DNA from: Blastomussa wellsi
Taxonomy: Eukaryota > Cnidaria > Anthozoa > Scleractinia > Plerogyridae
DNA: 64,000 nt
NCBI GenBank assembly: GCA_947652115.1
Contig: OX393564.1
Location: forward strand, 2,022,443 to 2,086,442
Direction: 5' to 3'
Shown here: piece after piece, positions 22,701-37,236 of the stretch
How the letters are laid out: every line of letters begins with the position of its first letter
How positions within the stretch are numbered: the stretch's first letter is position 1
Translations under genes and position numbers: made by a program
Notes under the pieces: generated by a model
Told to the model about the DNA's origin: nothing
Databases searched by the model: none
Seen by the model: only the letters and a program-made list of their open reading frames with translations

Positions 22701-23993
22701 TGAAAAGCTGGAAAGAGTACAGAGAAGAGTGACTAAATTTATCTTAAAGTGCTACTATGATCAAATTCTTGATATTTATATTTTTATGTTTTCGTGCACA
22801 ATGCAAATGTCCTAGATATCTTGCCAAATTTCAACCCGTTACAAACTTTAGAAGTCATGTTTTTGGGACTTTTATTTCTGCGAGTTTACAACCGCCATTA
22901 ATTTTCCTTGTGCTAAGGCTTGGTTGAGAATTTGAGAAAATGATGTCATTTTCTCAAAATACCTCACGGGGTGAAATTATAACAACAATAAGTAAAGAAA
23001 ATTGCACGAGGACAACGTCCAAAGCTTTTATTCTTCGTCGTGCTATTTTCTTTACTTGTTGTTATCATAATTTCAACCCGTGAGGTATTTTGAGAAAATG
23101 ATATCAGCTTCAAATAAGGTTCCTTTATAGGTTCTTCTTATTTATGTTCTATTTTTTATCATGGACATAAAGTTGTTATTTAACAAATAAAGAAGCCTAA
23201 GCCATGTATTATACTGTTATAAAACACGACGGGCATAAGAGAACATGAGGGAAATGTAGAAAACATGAGCCGCAGGCGAGTGTTTTCTACATTTCTTGAG
23301 TGTTCTCAAATGTCCGGAGTGTTTTATGACAGTATAATACATGGCTTAGACTTCTTCGCCGCGGCAAAGCAATTTAATTTTGCTGCTTCTACTTTCATCT
23401 CGAACTTAGAAGCTTCTTCAACAATCTCTGAAGCTTGACTCAGAATTTTGTCCGGAATTTTTTTATAGAAAATGTTCGCTGCCATCCCTTGCGAATTTTC
23501 ACCAGAGCAAAGCTGACGAAAAACAATAAAACACACTTTTTCTATGTTTTATACTCTGATAAAACATGGGTTTTTGACCAATCAGAGCGTGCGCAGAGTC
23601 CTATCTATATTATAAAAATAATAAATTTCCAATGTTATTGTACTCTGTAATTGTCCCACTGCAGTGATTGTTAGGGAAGAAAGAGAGAGAGAGAGAGTAC
23701 AATGTACCGTCTTATAACTAGCGGTGCACAAGTCCTTGAACCCAGGTATAATTATCTCTGATCAATCATCGTTTCTGGGAAAAACCCTCGCCCACCCCTC
23801 CCTTAACCCATGTTTTTGCACTAAGGTCAGAGAACGATGGCTGGGGGTGGGGTGGGCAGGGAGCAATGATTGATCCATTATCTCCTCTTTGCAGGCAGAT
23901 GAGGGTGACAGTGGGAATGGAAGTCAAGGTTTCCGAATGCCAACTTCCAAAAAGGGCTCTGCAGCAGTTGTAGGATTTACTCTCAAATTTTAG
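7129..23993 (+). CDS. CDK11: cyclin-dependent kinase 11 (PITSLRE kinase)
   Basis: Thirteen exons close in phase: 7129-7459, 8883-9122, 11318-12715, 13419-13540, 13916-14021, 14479-14600, 14948-15055, 15474-15590, 16159-16230, 16800-16885, 17070-17136, 21117-21251 and 23895-23993 (TAG). Product about 1000 aa. The first ~630 residues are charged and low in complexity: a conserved start, then acidic Ser/Glu runs and Lys/Arg/Ser/His-rich stretches. The kinase domain follows: glycine loop EEGTYGVV (about 641-648), catalytic K663, the signature PITSLRE (675-681), HRDLK with D758, and DFG at 776-778. The C-terminus matches CDK11, with a [13 protein letters not shown] block and a final TLKF. Family knowledge: CDK11 with cyclin L regulates transcription and pre-mRNA splicing in the nucleus, and shorter forms act in mitosis. 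The N-terminal part is longer than in vertebrates. The start is the ATG of the first in-frame Met-Ser-Ser. Confidence 0.95.
8009..8090 (+). repeat. dispersed repeat in CDK11 intron 1 (family of 29684-29830)
   Basis: It carries CTCGTCTCCAGAGGC followed by CCTTTTGGTCAGCACCAAGA and CTCCAAAACTGGAAGTC. The same blocks in the same order occur at 29684-29830. The remainder of intron 1 (7460-8882) holds degenerate GTCGC-rich hairpin sequence at about 8400-8650 and no coding sequence. Confidence 0.6.
9123..9264. mobile_element. MITE abutting the CDK11 exon 2 splice donor
   Basis: The terminal inverted repeats GTATTCTCTACTTGCACAA and TTGTGCAAGTAGAGAATAC pair almost perfectly. They enclose the CCCATAATACACC and ACCCCCCAAAATTTT core also found at 54228-54428. 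The first two bases of the element are the GT donor of CDK11 intron 2. Confidence 0.75.
9480..9856. repeat. interspersed repeat, family also at 57960-58335
   Basis: Shared features with 57960-58335 are a CGTCACACTGA block, a GGGGAGGG/GGGAGGG purine stretch, and an end rich in TAAATTACATTTA-type words. Non-coding, in CDK11 intron 2. Alignment by eye only. Confidence 0.4.
9857..10781. mobile_element. non-autonomous DNA transposon, hAT-like ends
   Basis: The 925-bp element starts CAGGGCTCGAAAAA and ends TTTTTTCGAGCCCTG. AGTATG is directly repeated on both sides (9851-9856 and 10782-10787). The subterminal parts carry repeated TTGCCC/GGGCAAG words in both orientations. No transposase remains. 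CAGGG ends are common in hAT elements, but their usual duplication is 8 bp and I see only 6 bp, so the superfamily call is tentative. Confidence 0.65.
11091..11218. mobile_element. 128-bp MITE with TA target duplication (Tc1/mariner-like)
   Basis: Ends CAGTACC and GGTACTG continue as ACTCAAAAGT/ACTTTTGAG and TTACCACC/GGTGGTAA. TA flanks both ends. The middle is rich in GAGAATCT/TGAGAGTCT words. It lies in CDK11 intron 2, about 100 bp before exon 3. Confidence 0.75.
12776..13030 (+). repeat. fragments of a 128-bp repeat and a SINE tail, CDK11 intron 3
   Basis: TGTCATGGAAGTGTTTGTA followed by GTACTGTCTGACCCT matches part of the repeat at 21929 and 29486. A GGAAATGTGATGAAACAC word (about 12907) matches the hairpin at 56655-56740. 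The stretch TGGTGTATAAATGGGCACC through GTAACCCTGTGATGGA is the tail of the tRNA-derived SINE seen at 16292, 31000 and 38435. Confidence 0.5.
15066..15228. mobile_element. MITE with GGGGTACTCACATTATAC ends, CDK11 intron 7
   Basis: The inverted ends GGGGTACTCACATTATAC and GTATAATGTGAGTACCCCC enclose poly-C/poly-G rich subterminal DNA and a GTATTTTTGGGG word. A diverged, longer copy with the same ends lies in a GAPDH intron at 26139-26757. Confidence 0.7.
16292..16440 (+). repeat. tRNA-derived SINE, CDK11 intron 9
   Basis: A tRNA-like head (box A-like GGTAACCCAATGGTTAGTG and a box B-like region near TTTTAGTCCTGG) is followed by GTGTTCTTGGACAAGACACT and CTCACAGTGCCTCTCCACCC. This body also occurs, in reverse, in the copies near 31000 and 38435. 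Confidence 0.55.
17571..18953 (+). CDS. HARBI1-like PIF/Harbinger transposase
   Basis: Two exons, 17571-18234 and 18541-18953, with a GTAAGT donor and a TTTTTTTGCAG acceptor. The join gives the family motif [11 protein letters not shown], and the product is 358 aa. The DDE catalytic residues can be placed: first Asp in [11 protein letters not shown], second in IYGDPAYP, Glu in RESVEWLF. The length matches the family, and no frameshift or stop is visible. Family knowledge: Harbinger transposases cut and insert at 3-bp TWA-type sites and need a Myb/SANT partner for nuclear import and DNA binding. That partner gene is the opposite-strand ORF at 19185-19799. Nested in the same orientation as CDK11. 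A polyadenylation hexamer lies at 19008-19013. Confidence 0.88.
19185..19799 (-). pseudogene. Harbinger Myb/SANT-like accessory protein with an in-frame stop
   Basis: Reading begins [15 protein letters not shown], a typical start of the Myb/SANT-like protein of Harbinger elements (W-T-x-x-H/E-D pattern). After 29 codons an in-frame TGA occurs at plus-strand 19710-19712; the frame then stays open for 175 codons and continues the SANT helix pattern ([12 protein letters not shown]). A Lys/Glu-rich middle and a coiled-coil-like C-terminus (repeated M, L and Q residues before NKMADK) follow. Whether the stop is real decay, an assembly error or lies in an unrecognised intron cannot be told. The paired transposase looks intact, so the copy would depend on a partner made elsewhere. 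Confidence 0.7.
20837..21018. mobile_element. MITE with GGGTGCGTTCC-type ends, copy 1
   Basis: The palindromic element is built of GATCCGGATC-like blocks and CATGGTGCATCAAAGGCGCC arms. A much better preserved copy is at 35678-35821. It lies about 100 bp upstream of CDK11 exon 12. Confidence 0.7.
21929..22056 (+). repeat. 128-bp dispersed repeat, copy 1 (CDK11 intron 12)
   Basis: From TAACTGGAGGGAATGAAG to ACATTCATTTATG it matches 29486-29613 with only about two differences over 128 bases, in the same orientation. A fragment also occurs near 12776. The ends show no inverted repeat. Confidence 0.8.
22190..22406. mobile_element. MITE with CAGTCTTTCC ends
   Basis: Left CAGTCTTTCCCGTAAAACTG and right TTTTACAGGAAAGACTG are inverted. 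The pairing goes on through GAACACCAGAAA and TTTCTGGTGTTC. Non-coding, in CDK11 intron 12. Confidence 0.65.
22630..22746 (+). pseudogene. LINE reverse-transcriptase fragment
   Basis: A 39-codon reading frame contains [12 protein letters not shown] and then [16 protein letters not shown]. This is a hallmark of the C-terminal region of non-LTR reverse transcriptases of the jockey/CR1/RTE type. The frame ends just afterwards and nothing of the polymerase core is nearby. It is a dead fragment in CDK11 intron 12. Confidence 0.75.
22944..23102. repeat. long hairpin (foldback element)
   Basis: TTTTCTCAAAATACCTCAC (22952 onward) and GTGAGGTATTTTGAGAAAA (ending about 23100) are inverted. They are followed inward by GAAATTATAACAACAA against TTGTTGTTATCATAATTTC, and then by AAGAAAATTGCACGA against TCGTGCTATTTTCTT. 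Confidence 0.75.
23195..23607. repeat. inverted-repeat cluster with palindrome and dispersed repeat copy 2
   Basis: AAGCCATGTATTATACTGT (about 23203) and ACAGTATAATACATGGCTT (about 23329) form a long palindrome. 23545-23607 is the AAAACATGGGTTTTTGACC repeat also found at 4138 and 61505. Between them a short minus-strand frame (about 23345-23490) has an amphipathic, helix-like composition but no family I recognise. Confidence 0.6.
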
Positions 23994-24069
23994 TCACCTC
24001 ACGATCTGTATCCATATGGACAGATATGGACAGAGAAAACAGACCATTTCTGTACATTTAAGAGAAAAA

Positions 24070-24075
24070 AATAAA
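24070..24075 (+). promoter_or_regulatory. CDK11 polyadenylation signal
   Basis: AATAAA about 77 bases after the CDK11 stop codon. Confidence 0.65.
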
Positions 24076-25557
24076 CATTTTCTGTATTTATAGTGCCTTT
24101 GCTGTTGTGTTTCCTTTCTGGATTACATGTACATCCATAATGTAGTACATGAAGAATTGTGTCACCAAATCATAGATGCAAAATCCCATATACCATTAGC
24201 TGGGAAGCTGTGCAAAATGCCATATACTGGTCAGTAGTTGGGAAGCTGTGCAAGATACTGGTAAAAGGAAAAGAGCCAAGTTTGTTGAACTCTTTTTTTT
24301 TTTCACTCGCTGTTCTTCATGTCGCTCCCTGAATAACTTAACCTCTGTAATAGGCTTACATTCCTACTGAAGAGTTTGTTTTGCATAATTATTATCTCAT
24401 CTCAAATGTTTAAGAGACTTTTATTGTTCATTTTATGTCTGCAGAACTCATTTTGTAAAAAAATTCTACCATCAAGCCATAGTCCAGTTCTGGCCCCTCT
24501 CTTGGGAGACTGAGCGAGAATGGGGTCCCCTCTTCTCTGTCTTCTATGCATTGTTGCATGACAGAGAGAGAGAGCACCAGAACTGCCCAGAAGTGGACTA
24601 AACAGGCCAATGATTATCTCTCTTAATCATCCTGACGAGAGATGAGTAAGGCCTGGAGCAGCGTGTGAGTTGTGGCAAGGGACCAGCGCAGTTGTGGAGG
24701 GGCCACTCGGTGTTTAAAGGGCATGTGCGAGTGTCAGGGCTTGAACCCAGACATTTTTAGCCAAAGTAGAGTGACTAGCTACTAGACGACCATACCTTCC
24801 TGCCACATTGAGCACCTTTAAAAATCCCTTCTCCAATAGTATTGATGATGGTGATGATGATGATGATGATGATGAAAATGATAATAATTTATTATAGTAA
24901 GTAATAATAATAATAAACGAATAAACAAGGAAGAAACAAAATAGTTATAGCAAAGAGCCCAAAAGTGTGACAAGCAGTGACAAGCAGTCCTCCGAACAGA
25001 AGCCTTGGATAGCCTGCGAACAGGCTGCAGCCGAGCAGTGTTCTTGGCCCCACCACCCGAGTGTTCTGGAAGGCTGTCCGCAGGCTAAATCCTAAGACAG
25101 CTTTCAGTTGGCATCTGATGCCATTTAAAAATGTTAATTTAAGCGATCCAAATCCTAAATTTTGCCCAGATCCCATTTCCAATCTTGCTGCGATCGCCTG
25201 ATCCTCGCGTTCGTGACGTGTTCATTTTGTTTGAACAAAAGTACAGAAAATTTTTCCGTGCTTGGCTTCACGACCATTGGTCAGGTGATCCACGATCCTT
25301 GTCTCAACCAATCACAAGCCGGTACCAGCTGCACTTTGAGGTCTTCCAGCAGACGGGTCTCCCTCCTTGCATTCTGTCGGCGAACGTGGCAGTTTTACAC
25401 TGTTGATCGCAGTAGGTAAATTGGTGATGCAACAACGTTGTTTTCACGAAAATTCATCCAGTGCCTTTGCCTTTCCTCCTGTAATTTAACATTCTTCGTG
25501 CTAATCCCGAATTGTTTGTATTTTCGCTCAGAAAGGCACCAGTGAAACTCACCCAAG
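24076..25557. other. intergenic CDK11-GAPDH region
   Basis: No coding sequence is recognised. It holds a GA-rich run near 24560, a tRNA-like stretch with a box B-like GGGCTTGAACCCAGAC near 24738, and a (GAT)n microsatellite at about 24843-24876. The GAPDH 5' region is just upstream of 25558; a short CAGCCTGCGAACAGGCTGCAG hairpin lies near 25009. Confidence 0.5.
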
Positions 25558-30031
<4,474 letters not shown>

Positions 30032-30579
30032 AAACACAGATCAATGACCTGCAGCTATACTGTCATTTGTTGTCAGGCTAAAACAGCCAGCAGAATCATA
30101 AATACCTCTGGTTTCTGGAATGAGCTTTGATTTTAGCTTGATAGGAATGCAATGCCTGCCTGCAGTAGACCTCTTTGTTCTGAAACGTATTGTTTGTGGT
30201 GTTTTGCTCGTCTAATGTACTAGGGACAAAAAAAGAAAATATTCTAAAGTCAGTCAAGTGATGTGGTCTTTCAACGTGATGTAAAACTGCTGCAAGTTAA
30301 ATGGCATTGGTTGCCTTCCTTGTTAATCAAAGATATAGTGGCATTAAAATCTTCTGTTTTCCTGATTTGTAGAGTATTGTTTTGTTGTCATGACAACAAG
30401 AGTGTTGGGATTAGCCTGCATTCCTTCGAAAACATTCAGAATCCGGAATTCGGAATTTTATTTTTTAGCAAAAAGTAGAAAATTGTCCTGAAGATGATTC
30501 GGAGCCTTAGAGTTAAAAACATTACGGAAGTAAAAACATTACCGAAGTGGTCCTGGCCTTCCCATAGTCAATGTATCTC

Positions 30580-30699
<120 letters not shown>

Positions 30700-30999
30700 A
30701 AACGAGCTATGAACAGTTGGCGATAGACTTCCGCCAACCAAACCTTATTAATGCCCTGTATAGAAGGTGCTTGTTAAATTATACCCTTCGATCGAAGGCG
30801 TTTATCATGACAACGAGATCTTTCCATATAAGGTCACACTGAAGTTTTGATCGATGGAAGCCTGTCGCCAACTGCTCGACGGAGTTTGTGTTCAATGAGT
30901 CGCCTATCACTGAAGCTTACCTTTCTGCTGTGTTGGCAATCACTGGGCACAGATAAAACAAGATAGTCTTCATACGAGCCTAGTGGCCCATCAGGCCGG

Positions 31000-31150
31000 A
31001 GCTAATCCCGGTTTCCTTAGCATAAAGCGACAGAGTATTTCCGCTTCCCCCTGAATGGGATGCTAGTCCATCGCAGGGTTACCCACCAGCAGAAATTCGT
31101 AGGTACCCATTTATACACCTGGGTGAAGAGAGGCACTGAGAGTACAGGGG
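31000..31150 (-). repeat. SINE tail, minus strand
   Basis: Contains GGGATGCTAGTCCATCGCAGGG and TACCCATTTATACACCTGGG in the order expected for the reverse of the SINE at 16292 and 12940-13030. Confidence 0.55.
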
Positions 31151-32334
31151 TTTCGTTTGAGGCCGGACGTAACGTCCAGAGACGAACTGCCAAGTTTGTA
31201 TAAAGTTAAGCCTGCCATTTTACTGGCTGTTTTTGTTTTCCGACCAGCCATGACACACTTCTTTGTTAGAATGAACACGCTCCTTTGTTTTTACCGTGCG
31301 TTGTGACACACTGCTAGCGTGTTGAAAGAATTTTCTTTTTTCTGGTGTGTTAAAATAGCGTGCCCGTGTCATCACCTTCTTACTTGTTTTCCCGTGGAGG
31401 GTCACAAATATTTTTTTAAGTCTGACGTCCGCTTCTTGATTTATGAATCCGGTAGCTTAAAATGTTACCGAAAACCCTGAGAGTAAAGTGTCTTGCCCAT
31501 GACACAACGCAATCACAGGGCAAAAATGTCAATCAGTTAATTTCAACACTTCGCTTCTCAGATGAGTACGATTAAACTTCCTTTTGACCGAAGTTCACGT
31601 TTTTGTCGCAAACGTACATTAGAGGTTGTGCTGTTATGTCATGTACTTCCTCGTTTATACAATTGATATCTCTCATGCACTGCTTAGCTTGTGTGAGCCT
31701 TGGAAGAAGAACTTTTCTGAAAGATTTCTGTAGACGTTATAAGCATGTCATTACAAGGCTGTGAGAAAAAATCATAATTTTTAACGAAAGGGGAGCCTTC
31801 TTATGACATAATGATCAACAGCAAGATGTTTCCTCGATCTGAATTGACGTTACAGCCGGTGTACGTACAGGAATAAAAAGCTTGACGAGGTAAGTGCGCG
31901 TGAAAATGTCTTGTGAACCACGAGGTCCGGCTCTTAAAACTTACTCCTTATGCCGAGTCTTTACACAAAGAAGCCCCGCGGTTATATTGATGCAGGTGGC
32001 TTTTCGTGGATTAATTCTTGTTTATTTTTATATCATTAACAATGGAATGCATTTTGACGAGATTTTGTATGTAAATTTTAAGAATAAGCAAACGGAACGG
32101 CAGTAAAATCTAACGTGCTCATCTTCAAACCTCGCTTTCGAAGTGCAAACAAGGCAGTCAAGCAAATCAAATTTATCGGGGGTTTGGCAAAGCAATGTGG
32201 TAGTGTAGTGGTTCTGTGAGGGGTGTTATAATGCCAGTGGTTCCGCGCTCAATACTGGTTGATCATCTTTTCTTGTTTTCTTTCAGTAGAAAAAAAATAG
32301 TTGATAATCAAAAGACCAACCGATCGTTTACGAA

Positions 32335-32656
32335 AAAAGCAATTGCTTCGCCTGAAACGCTGCCTCGCCAGAAACCGATAAATGGTAGACGTAGGGCATG
32401 CACAGATTACCTGAGCCACTGTTCGACTGTTTTGATGTCAGCGTTTTCAAAAAGTTCCGTTTTCGCCGTCCACATTACTAATAACACACCTAGCCGGCGT
32501 TTTTAACTGTATCCACTTTGGAGAGCGTTTTCAAAAAGTTCCGTTAATTGTTTTCGGTGACCGAAAACGCCGTTTTATTTAGTGTGGACGGAAGGCCAAT
32601 CCGGAGAAAAACAGTTGCGTTTTCAAATTTATCTGGATTAGTGTGGACGAAGCCTC
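32335..32656. mobile_element. truncated relative of the 2473-2867 MITE
   Basis: In opposite orientation it repeats GCGTTTTCAAAAAGTTCCGTT, TTTTCGGTGACCGAAAACG and, at its right end, TTCAAATTTATCTGGATTAG followed by TGTGGACGAAGCC. The other terminal repeat is not found, so it is truncated or diverged. Confidence 0.65.
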
Positions 32657-33060
32657 GGAAACCAATATCTGAGCATAGCCGAGCAGAACAATATCTATCG
32701 TTGAAGCCTCACTACTTGTTCCTTTCGGTAGTTCGAACTAGAGATCGATGTTTAAGAATCCTACCGAAAGCAGAACTTGTTTCCAGCTGACAATATATAT
32801 TTTAGTTTAATTTTTATAGCTATATCTTTGACATTATTTATCACAGCTTGAACAGAGATGAATATTTCGGGTATAAACGGGAATTTGAGGCCATGAAAAG
32901 TCACGGCGCTTTAAGGGCCTGATTGCACGGCGAATTTTTCAGCTCCACTGAAACCTTTTCGTGGCCGCCATTCTGTTTAAGTTGTGTCTTGTTTCCTAAT
33001 TCTCACGTTACATTATTTCTCGAATTTTATTCAAAGATTGACACCTTTGACATCAGGATG

Positions 33061-33938
33061 TACTTGTTGCTGTTGTTCATCGCCTTGATCACTCTCCTAA
33101 ACCTCTCTGCGGCTCACAGTGAGGTATCTGGTGAAATGCGGGTCTAGGAACAGATCAAAGGTTATATCAGAGTCTCACAGCTTTCCGAAGGTGACGTCAT
33201 TCGGGGAATGAGGGGGGCTGACCGGATCCCCGGGTGGTGCAAAGTACAGGCCGTCGTCCCAGTCCCCCATAGTCAAAACCAGACCACTTACGACGGGTTC
33301 ACAGAAAGCCACATGGTAGTCGATAGAACTGTTCACCCGCAGGTACGAAGGGAAGGCTGCGTAAAGAGCCAGTCTTTACGCTTGCCACAGAGTGCGATGC
33401 CGCTGTGAATTCCGCCAGCTAGGCCTTTACGCCCATAAGCACCTTACTCTGTCCACTTGAGATGAGCTGGGGCGAGTATCTTCCATTGATTGCCGCAATA
33501 CGACAAGCCATTCTCCTCACTGACAACTTCTGGTATAACTTTAATGTATACCACGCCAACGTGACTAAAGCGATGCCGGACTTTTCCGGCCAGCTATACG
33601 ACATCTGCAGTGAAATCCTGCGGTGTAAACGCGACCGCCATGCGCAGTGCCAGACATTTGAAGAAGTGATGGAAAAGTTCGTGCGCGAACATCTCAGCAA
33701 GGGACACGTCATGGGCATCAATATTCCCGACATGGGCGACGGTGTGAAAAATTATGACGGTAAAGTAGCTCGAAAAGGAGGAAGAAACTACGTGTTGCTT
33801 CTCTCCTCTGTTGGTGTTGCCATGGTAATACTTGGACTGCTCTTTGTCGTCGGTATATTGATTTTTCGCAAGCGAATGGTGAAGAATAAACTGGAACTGA
33901 ATCATCCCTTGGTGAAAGATGGAGATGTAAAGGCGTAG
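33061..33938 (+). pseudogene. decayed relative of the Hint-domain membrane protein at 41214
   Basis: The reading begins with a signal peptide-like MYLLLLFIALITLLNL and continues parallel to the intact gene 8 kb downstream. Several lesions are visible. There is a TAG at 33145-33147; the residue matching the Hint nucleophile cysteine reads Glu (SEVSGEMR against GCVSGEMK); the frame shifts after the VHPQ block (about 33345-33370); and a second TAG occurs near 33420. Beyond that the frame is open from 33462 to 33938 and holds the conserved region after the Hint core (MSWGEYLPLIAAI, FVREHL), a membrane helix (about LLLSSVGVAMVILGLLFVV) and a basic tail. The 3' part is well preserved, so decay seems fairly recent. 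A separate short 3' product cannot be excluded. Confidence 0.75.
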
Positions 33939-33981
33939 AATAGTTCGTTGAATGGGTCACGGCTAAGCTACATTAATACAA

Positions 33982-33983
<2 letters not shown>

Positions 33984-34024
<41 letters not shown>

Positions 34025-34342
34025 GTATAACGATATAATTTGGTTTTATCAACTGGGTTGATAATGTCAATTGGCCACCGCAAAAAGATTAAAGAGCTGA
34101 CGTTTCGAGCGTTAGCCCTTCGTCGGAGCGAATCAAGGAATTGTGCGTCGTGTGTTTTTATATACAGAAAGATGGAGCTTCGCTATTGGCTGGTGCCTGG
34201 TAACGTGAAAACTTCGGAATAAATTAGTTGAATGAATTCCTTGATTCGCTCCGACGAAGGGCTAACGCTCGAAACGTCAGCTCTTTAATCTTTTTACGGT
34301 GGCCAATTGACATTATCAACCCAGTTGATAAAACCAAATTAT
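33984..34342. mobile_element. long foldback element, copy 1
   Basis: AATTTGGTTTTATCAACTGG...GGTTGATAATGTCAATTGGCC at the left is repeated in reverse at the right. The arms run on through GAGCTGACGTTTCGAGCG and CCCTTCGTCGGAGCG to AATTCCTTGATTCGCTCC. The loop has GCTATTGGCTGGTGCC. A shorter copy sits in a LIG3 intron at 62325-62555. Confidence 0.8.
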
Positions 34343-34944
34343 AAGCTACAATTAGCATCGCAAGTTCGCACGTTTGGGCTAAAATTATGCCATAGTTGTA
34401 TCACGGCTTCTCTTGCTTGCGCTTTCGACGATGACGGCCCGGCCTCGTGAAATCGTGACATCATATGCATAATTTAAGACCAAACGTGCGAACTTACTTT
34501 ATAACATTTCAAGTTATCAGTGAAAACCAGCTGTATATAGCAAATTGTAAAATCAATTGAAGGTGTAAGTTGAAAGGTTAACATAAAACAATGTACCTCT
34601 ACAACAGTGGTTTCCTTAAAAATTGCCAAAATGGTCACATTTCTCTCGTTTTTCAGCGGTGTCGCCTACGCTGATTCCCGTTTCGTAAACGGGCCATGCC
34701 ATTTTTAGCAGTCGATGCCATAATTGGTAATCAAGCTTTTCGGGATGGGGACCCAGTCAGCCTCCGCCATTTTCGATGGCATCGAAATTATGGCAGTTGT
34801 ATGATGAAGCGAAATTGTATTGTATTGCTGTGGGTTATTTTACTGGAAGTGTTTAAATTACCTTTTACGAGTTTCTCAGGGATTTCTTTCGTTTTGACAC
34901 GATCCGCGTAAAATAGAATACTAAAATTTTCGCATGTAAACAAT

Positions 34945-34976
<32 letters not shown>

Positions 34977-35677
34977 TGTTCACTTTCGCACTGGTTTGCT
35001 TGCGGTTAGCTTAAATTTCTTGGTTAGGGCAATACTAGAAGTGTAAGTCTTCTTTTCTTATTAAATTTTTCGGGGATTTGGAGGATCAACCTGGTTGTGT
35101 AGTGGTGAAATAGGGATGCTGACATGCCAGAAGTTCCGGGTTTGTTTCGATCTGGTTGTTGACTTTCAATTTCTCTTTTTTGTGTGTGGAAAAAAAATGA
35201 CGACCCTATAATGGCATCGACCGTTTACGAAAAAGAAACTTGCGTCGCTTTCACTGCCTCCAATTTCAAGTTTCAAAGATTTCAAAAATTTAATAACTTC
35301 CTGTCTAACATCAAAGCATATTTTCTCCTGGGAATGTTTTTACATGGGAACGTGTGGTCGGAAGCGTATTTATTGAACCGGAGCAATTATATTCGAGCGC
35401 TTTGTGGGTTTCTTGTTTTCATTTGTGATCTGTAGTCCGAACATCCGGGATAGGCGATATTGGAAACGTTGCGTTGTTGAATTATATTAGCAGATTCAGG
35501 ACTCAATATTGCAACAGACCAGCGTAATTCAGCGTCTAAAACACATGTACACCCTTATACGATTCCAGGTTGAAATTTCTTAAAATTGCATGCAGGGTAT
35601 TACGTTATAAAGATATTTATTTAGTACTTTTATCGTCCTTAAACAGTCCTGAACAAACAGATTGAAGCAAAGGCTAA

Positions 35678-35821
35678 GGGTGCGTTCCTTTGGGGTGATC
35701 CGGATCATGGTGCATCAAAGGCGCCGGCGAATCCTTGCTCAGAGTGGATTCGCCGGCGCCTTTGATGCACCATGATCCGGATCACTGATCCTGATCCGGA
35801 TCACCCCAAAGGAACGCACCC
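35678..35821. mobile_element. 144-bp palindromic MITE, GGGTGCGTTCC ends, TAA duplication
   Basis: Almost perfectly symmetric: GGGTGCGTTCCTTTGGGGTG against CACCCCAAAGGAACGCACCC, then CATGGTGCATCAAAGGCGCC arms. TAA flanks both ends (35675-35677 and 35822-35824). A 3-bp TAA duplication is typical of PIF/Harbinger-mobilised elements. Confidence 0.85.
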
Positions 35822-37236
35822 TAAACTGGACTAAAAATCGATTTATTACACAAAATTTGTCATTTGTAATGTTAAATTTAAAGCCATGTGTATTATGTGA
35901 ATATAATTGCACTGTTATGTTACGCATTAATTTTGTTTATACTACTCATTAAACAGAAAACGGCTTGTGCGCAAAATAGGGACGGCGATCTAAACTTATC
36001 TGCCTTTCAGCCTAGGATGCCCTTTGCATATTGAACTTCTCAAAATTTAGTTAAAATCAGCCTTACCACTCTTTTAAAAAACGTTCTTATATAAAAAGAG
36101 TATCATATCAAGTTAATGAACCGTTTGTTTTGTGAACACTAGTACTGCACTGCGGGAGTTGTCTATTCGCTGAATACTGTAAACCCACTAAAGGCCAGTC
36201 GCCTGTAGGAGGTGAAGATGTGAAAGGCGAACCACGGCAACGACCACCTTTTATTTAAGAAAGTTTTAAGATCAGTATTGACTGCAATACAATACAATAC
36301 TTTACTAACAATACTTTATTGACGTGGTAAAAAACTACTGGAATAAAAACTTCATAAAACAACAAGTTCTCTGTTAATCTCTTATTCAGCTGTTGTGATT
36401 TATCATTTAGCAATGTCGTTGTCAATATAATGATTTCATTTTCACTTCGCCTTATCAGCGCTGTCTTTTGCTTTTTTCCAATGGCGCGCTCGAAATTTGA
36501 AATTTCATACAATTTCGCTTGGATTATGAACAGAATGTCTTACTGCGCATACTTCGCGGTGCACTCTTCTTGAAAAGTTTAGCCCAAATTTTTCAAGTTT
36601 GCCAATCACAATTCGGGTAAGGTAACGAGTCCGATCCGACCAACAATTCTCCAACCACAATTCTCAGTCAATCTCCCTCGTTTATTTCTCGTCTGTCTCG
36701 TTTCTTTGATTCTCAGTTCATTGTTTCCTCTTTGGCGTTTTTCTACGGCTTGGTATGCTAGTATTAGTAAGCGAAGGTTGCTTTTTGATTTGACGGAAAT
36801 TTTATTCGTTGCCAAAGATGATTTTCATTCATGGTCATTTTGACTAAGCCCCTTTAAACACCATTATATTGATTTACTTTTTTTTTCTAACGACATTTCT
36901 CTGTTGACATTAATTGTCAACACAATGCTATATGACGTGAAGATCTTGAAAGTTTGGGAAACCTCGATGTATTTATAATTAAAACCCTAATTAAGTTCTC
37001 AATTTAAAATGTTGGCTCTTGGTTTTCCGATTAAGTAGTTATCCTGAGAAAACGACAGATTTATTACTCATTAACACCCGATAGTAGGTGTCAGGAATTC
37101 GAGCATGAACAAAGAAGGAAATGGAAGGAAATTGCTAATCATGACCGCACAGCACTAAAGGGATCTGCATGATTGCCTAAATTATAACAAAAAATAAATA
37201 AACAAAAGTAATCTTCTGTTTATCAAACGTATTTTA

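Noticed and set aside
33594..33905. Minus-strand frame opposite the Hint pseudogene
   Set aside because: Shadow of the conserved 3' part of the plus-strand pseudogene.
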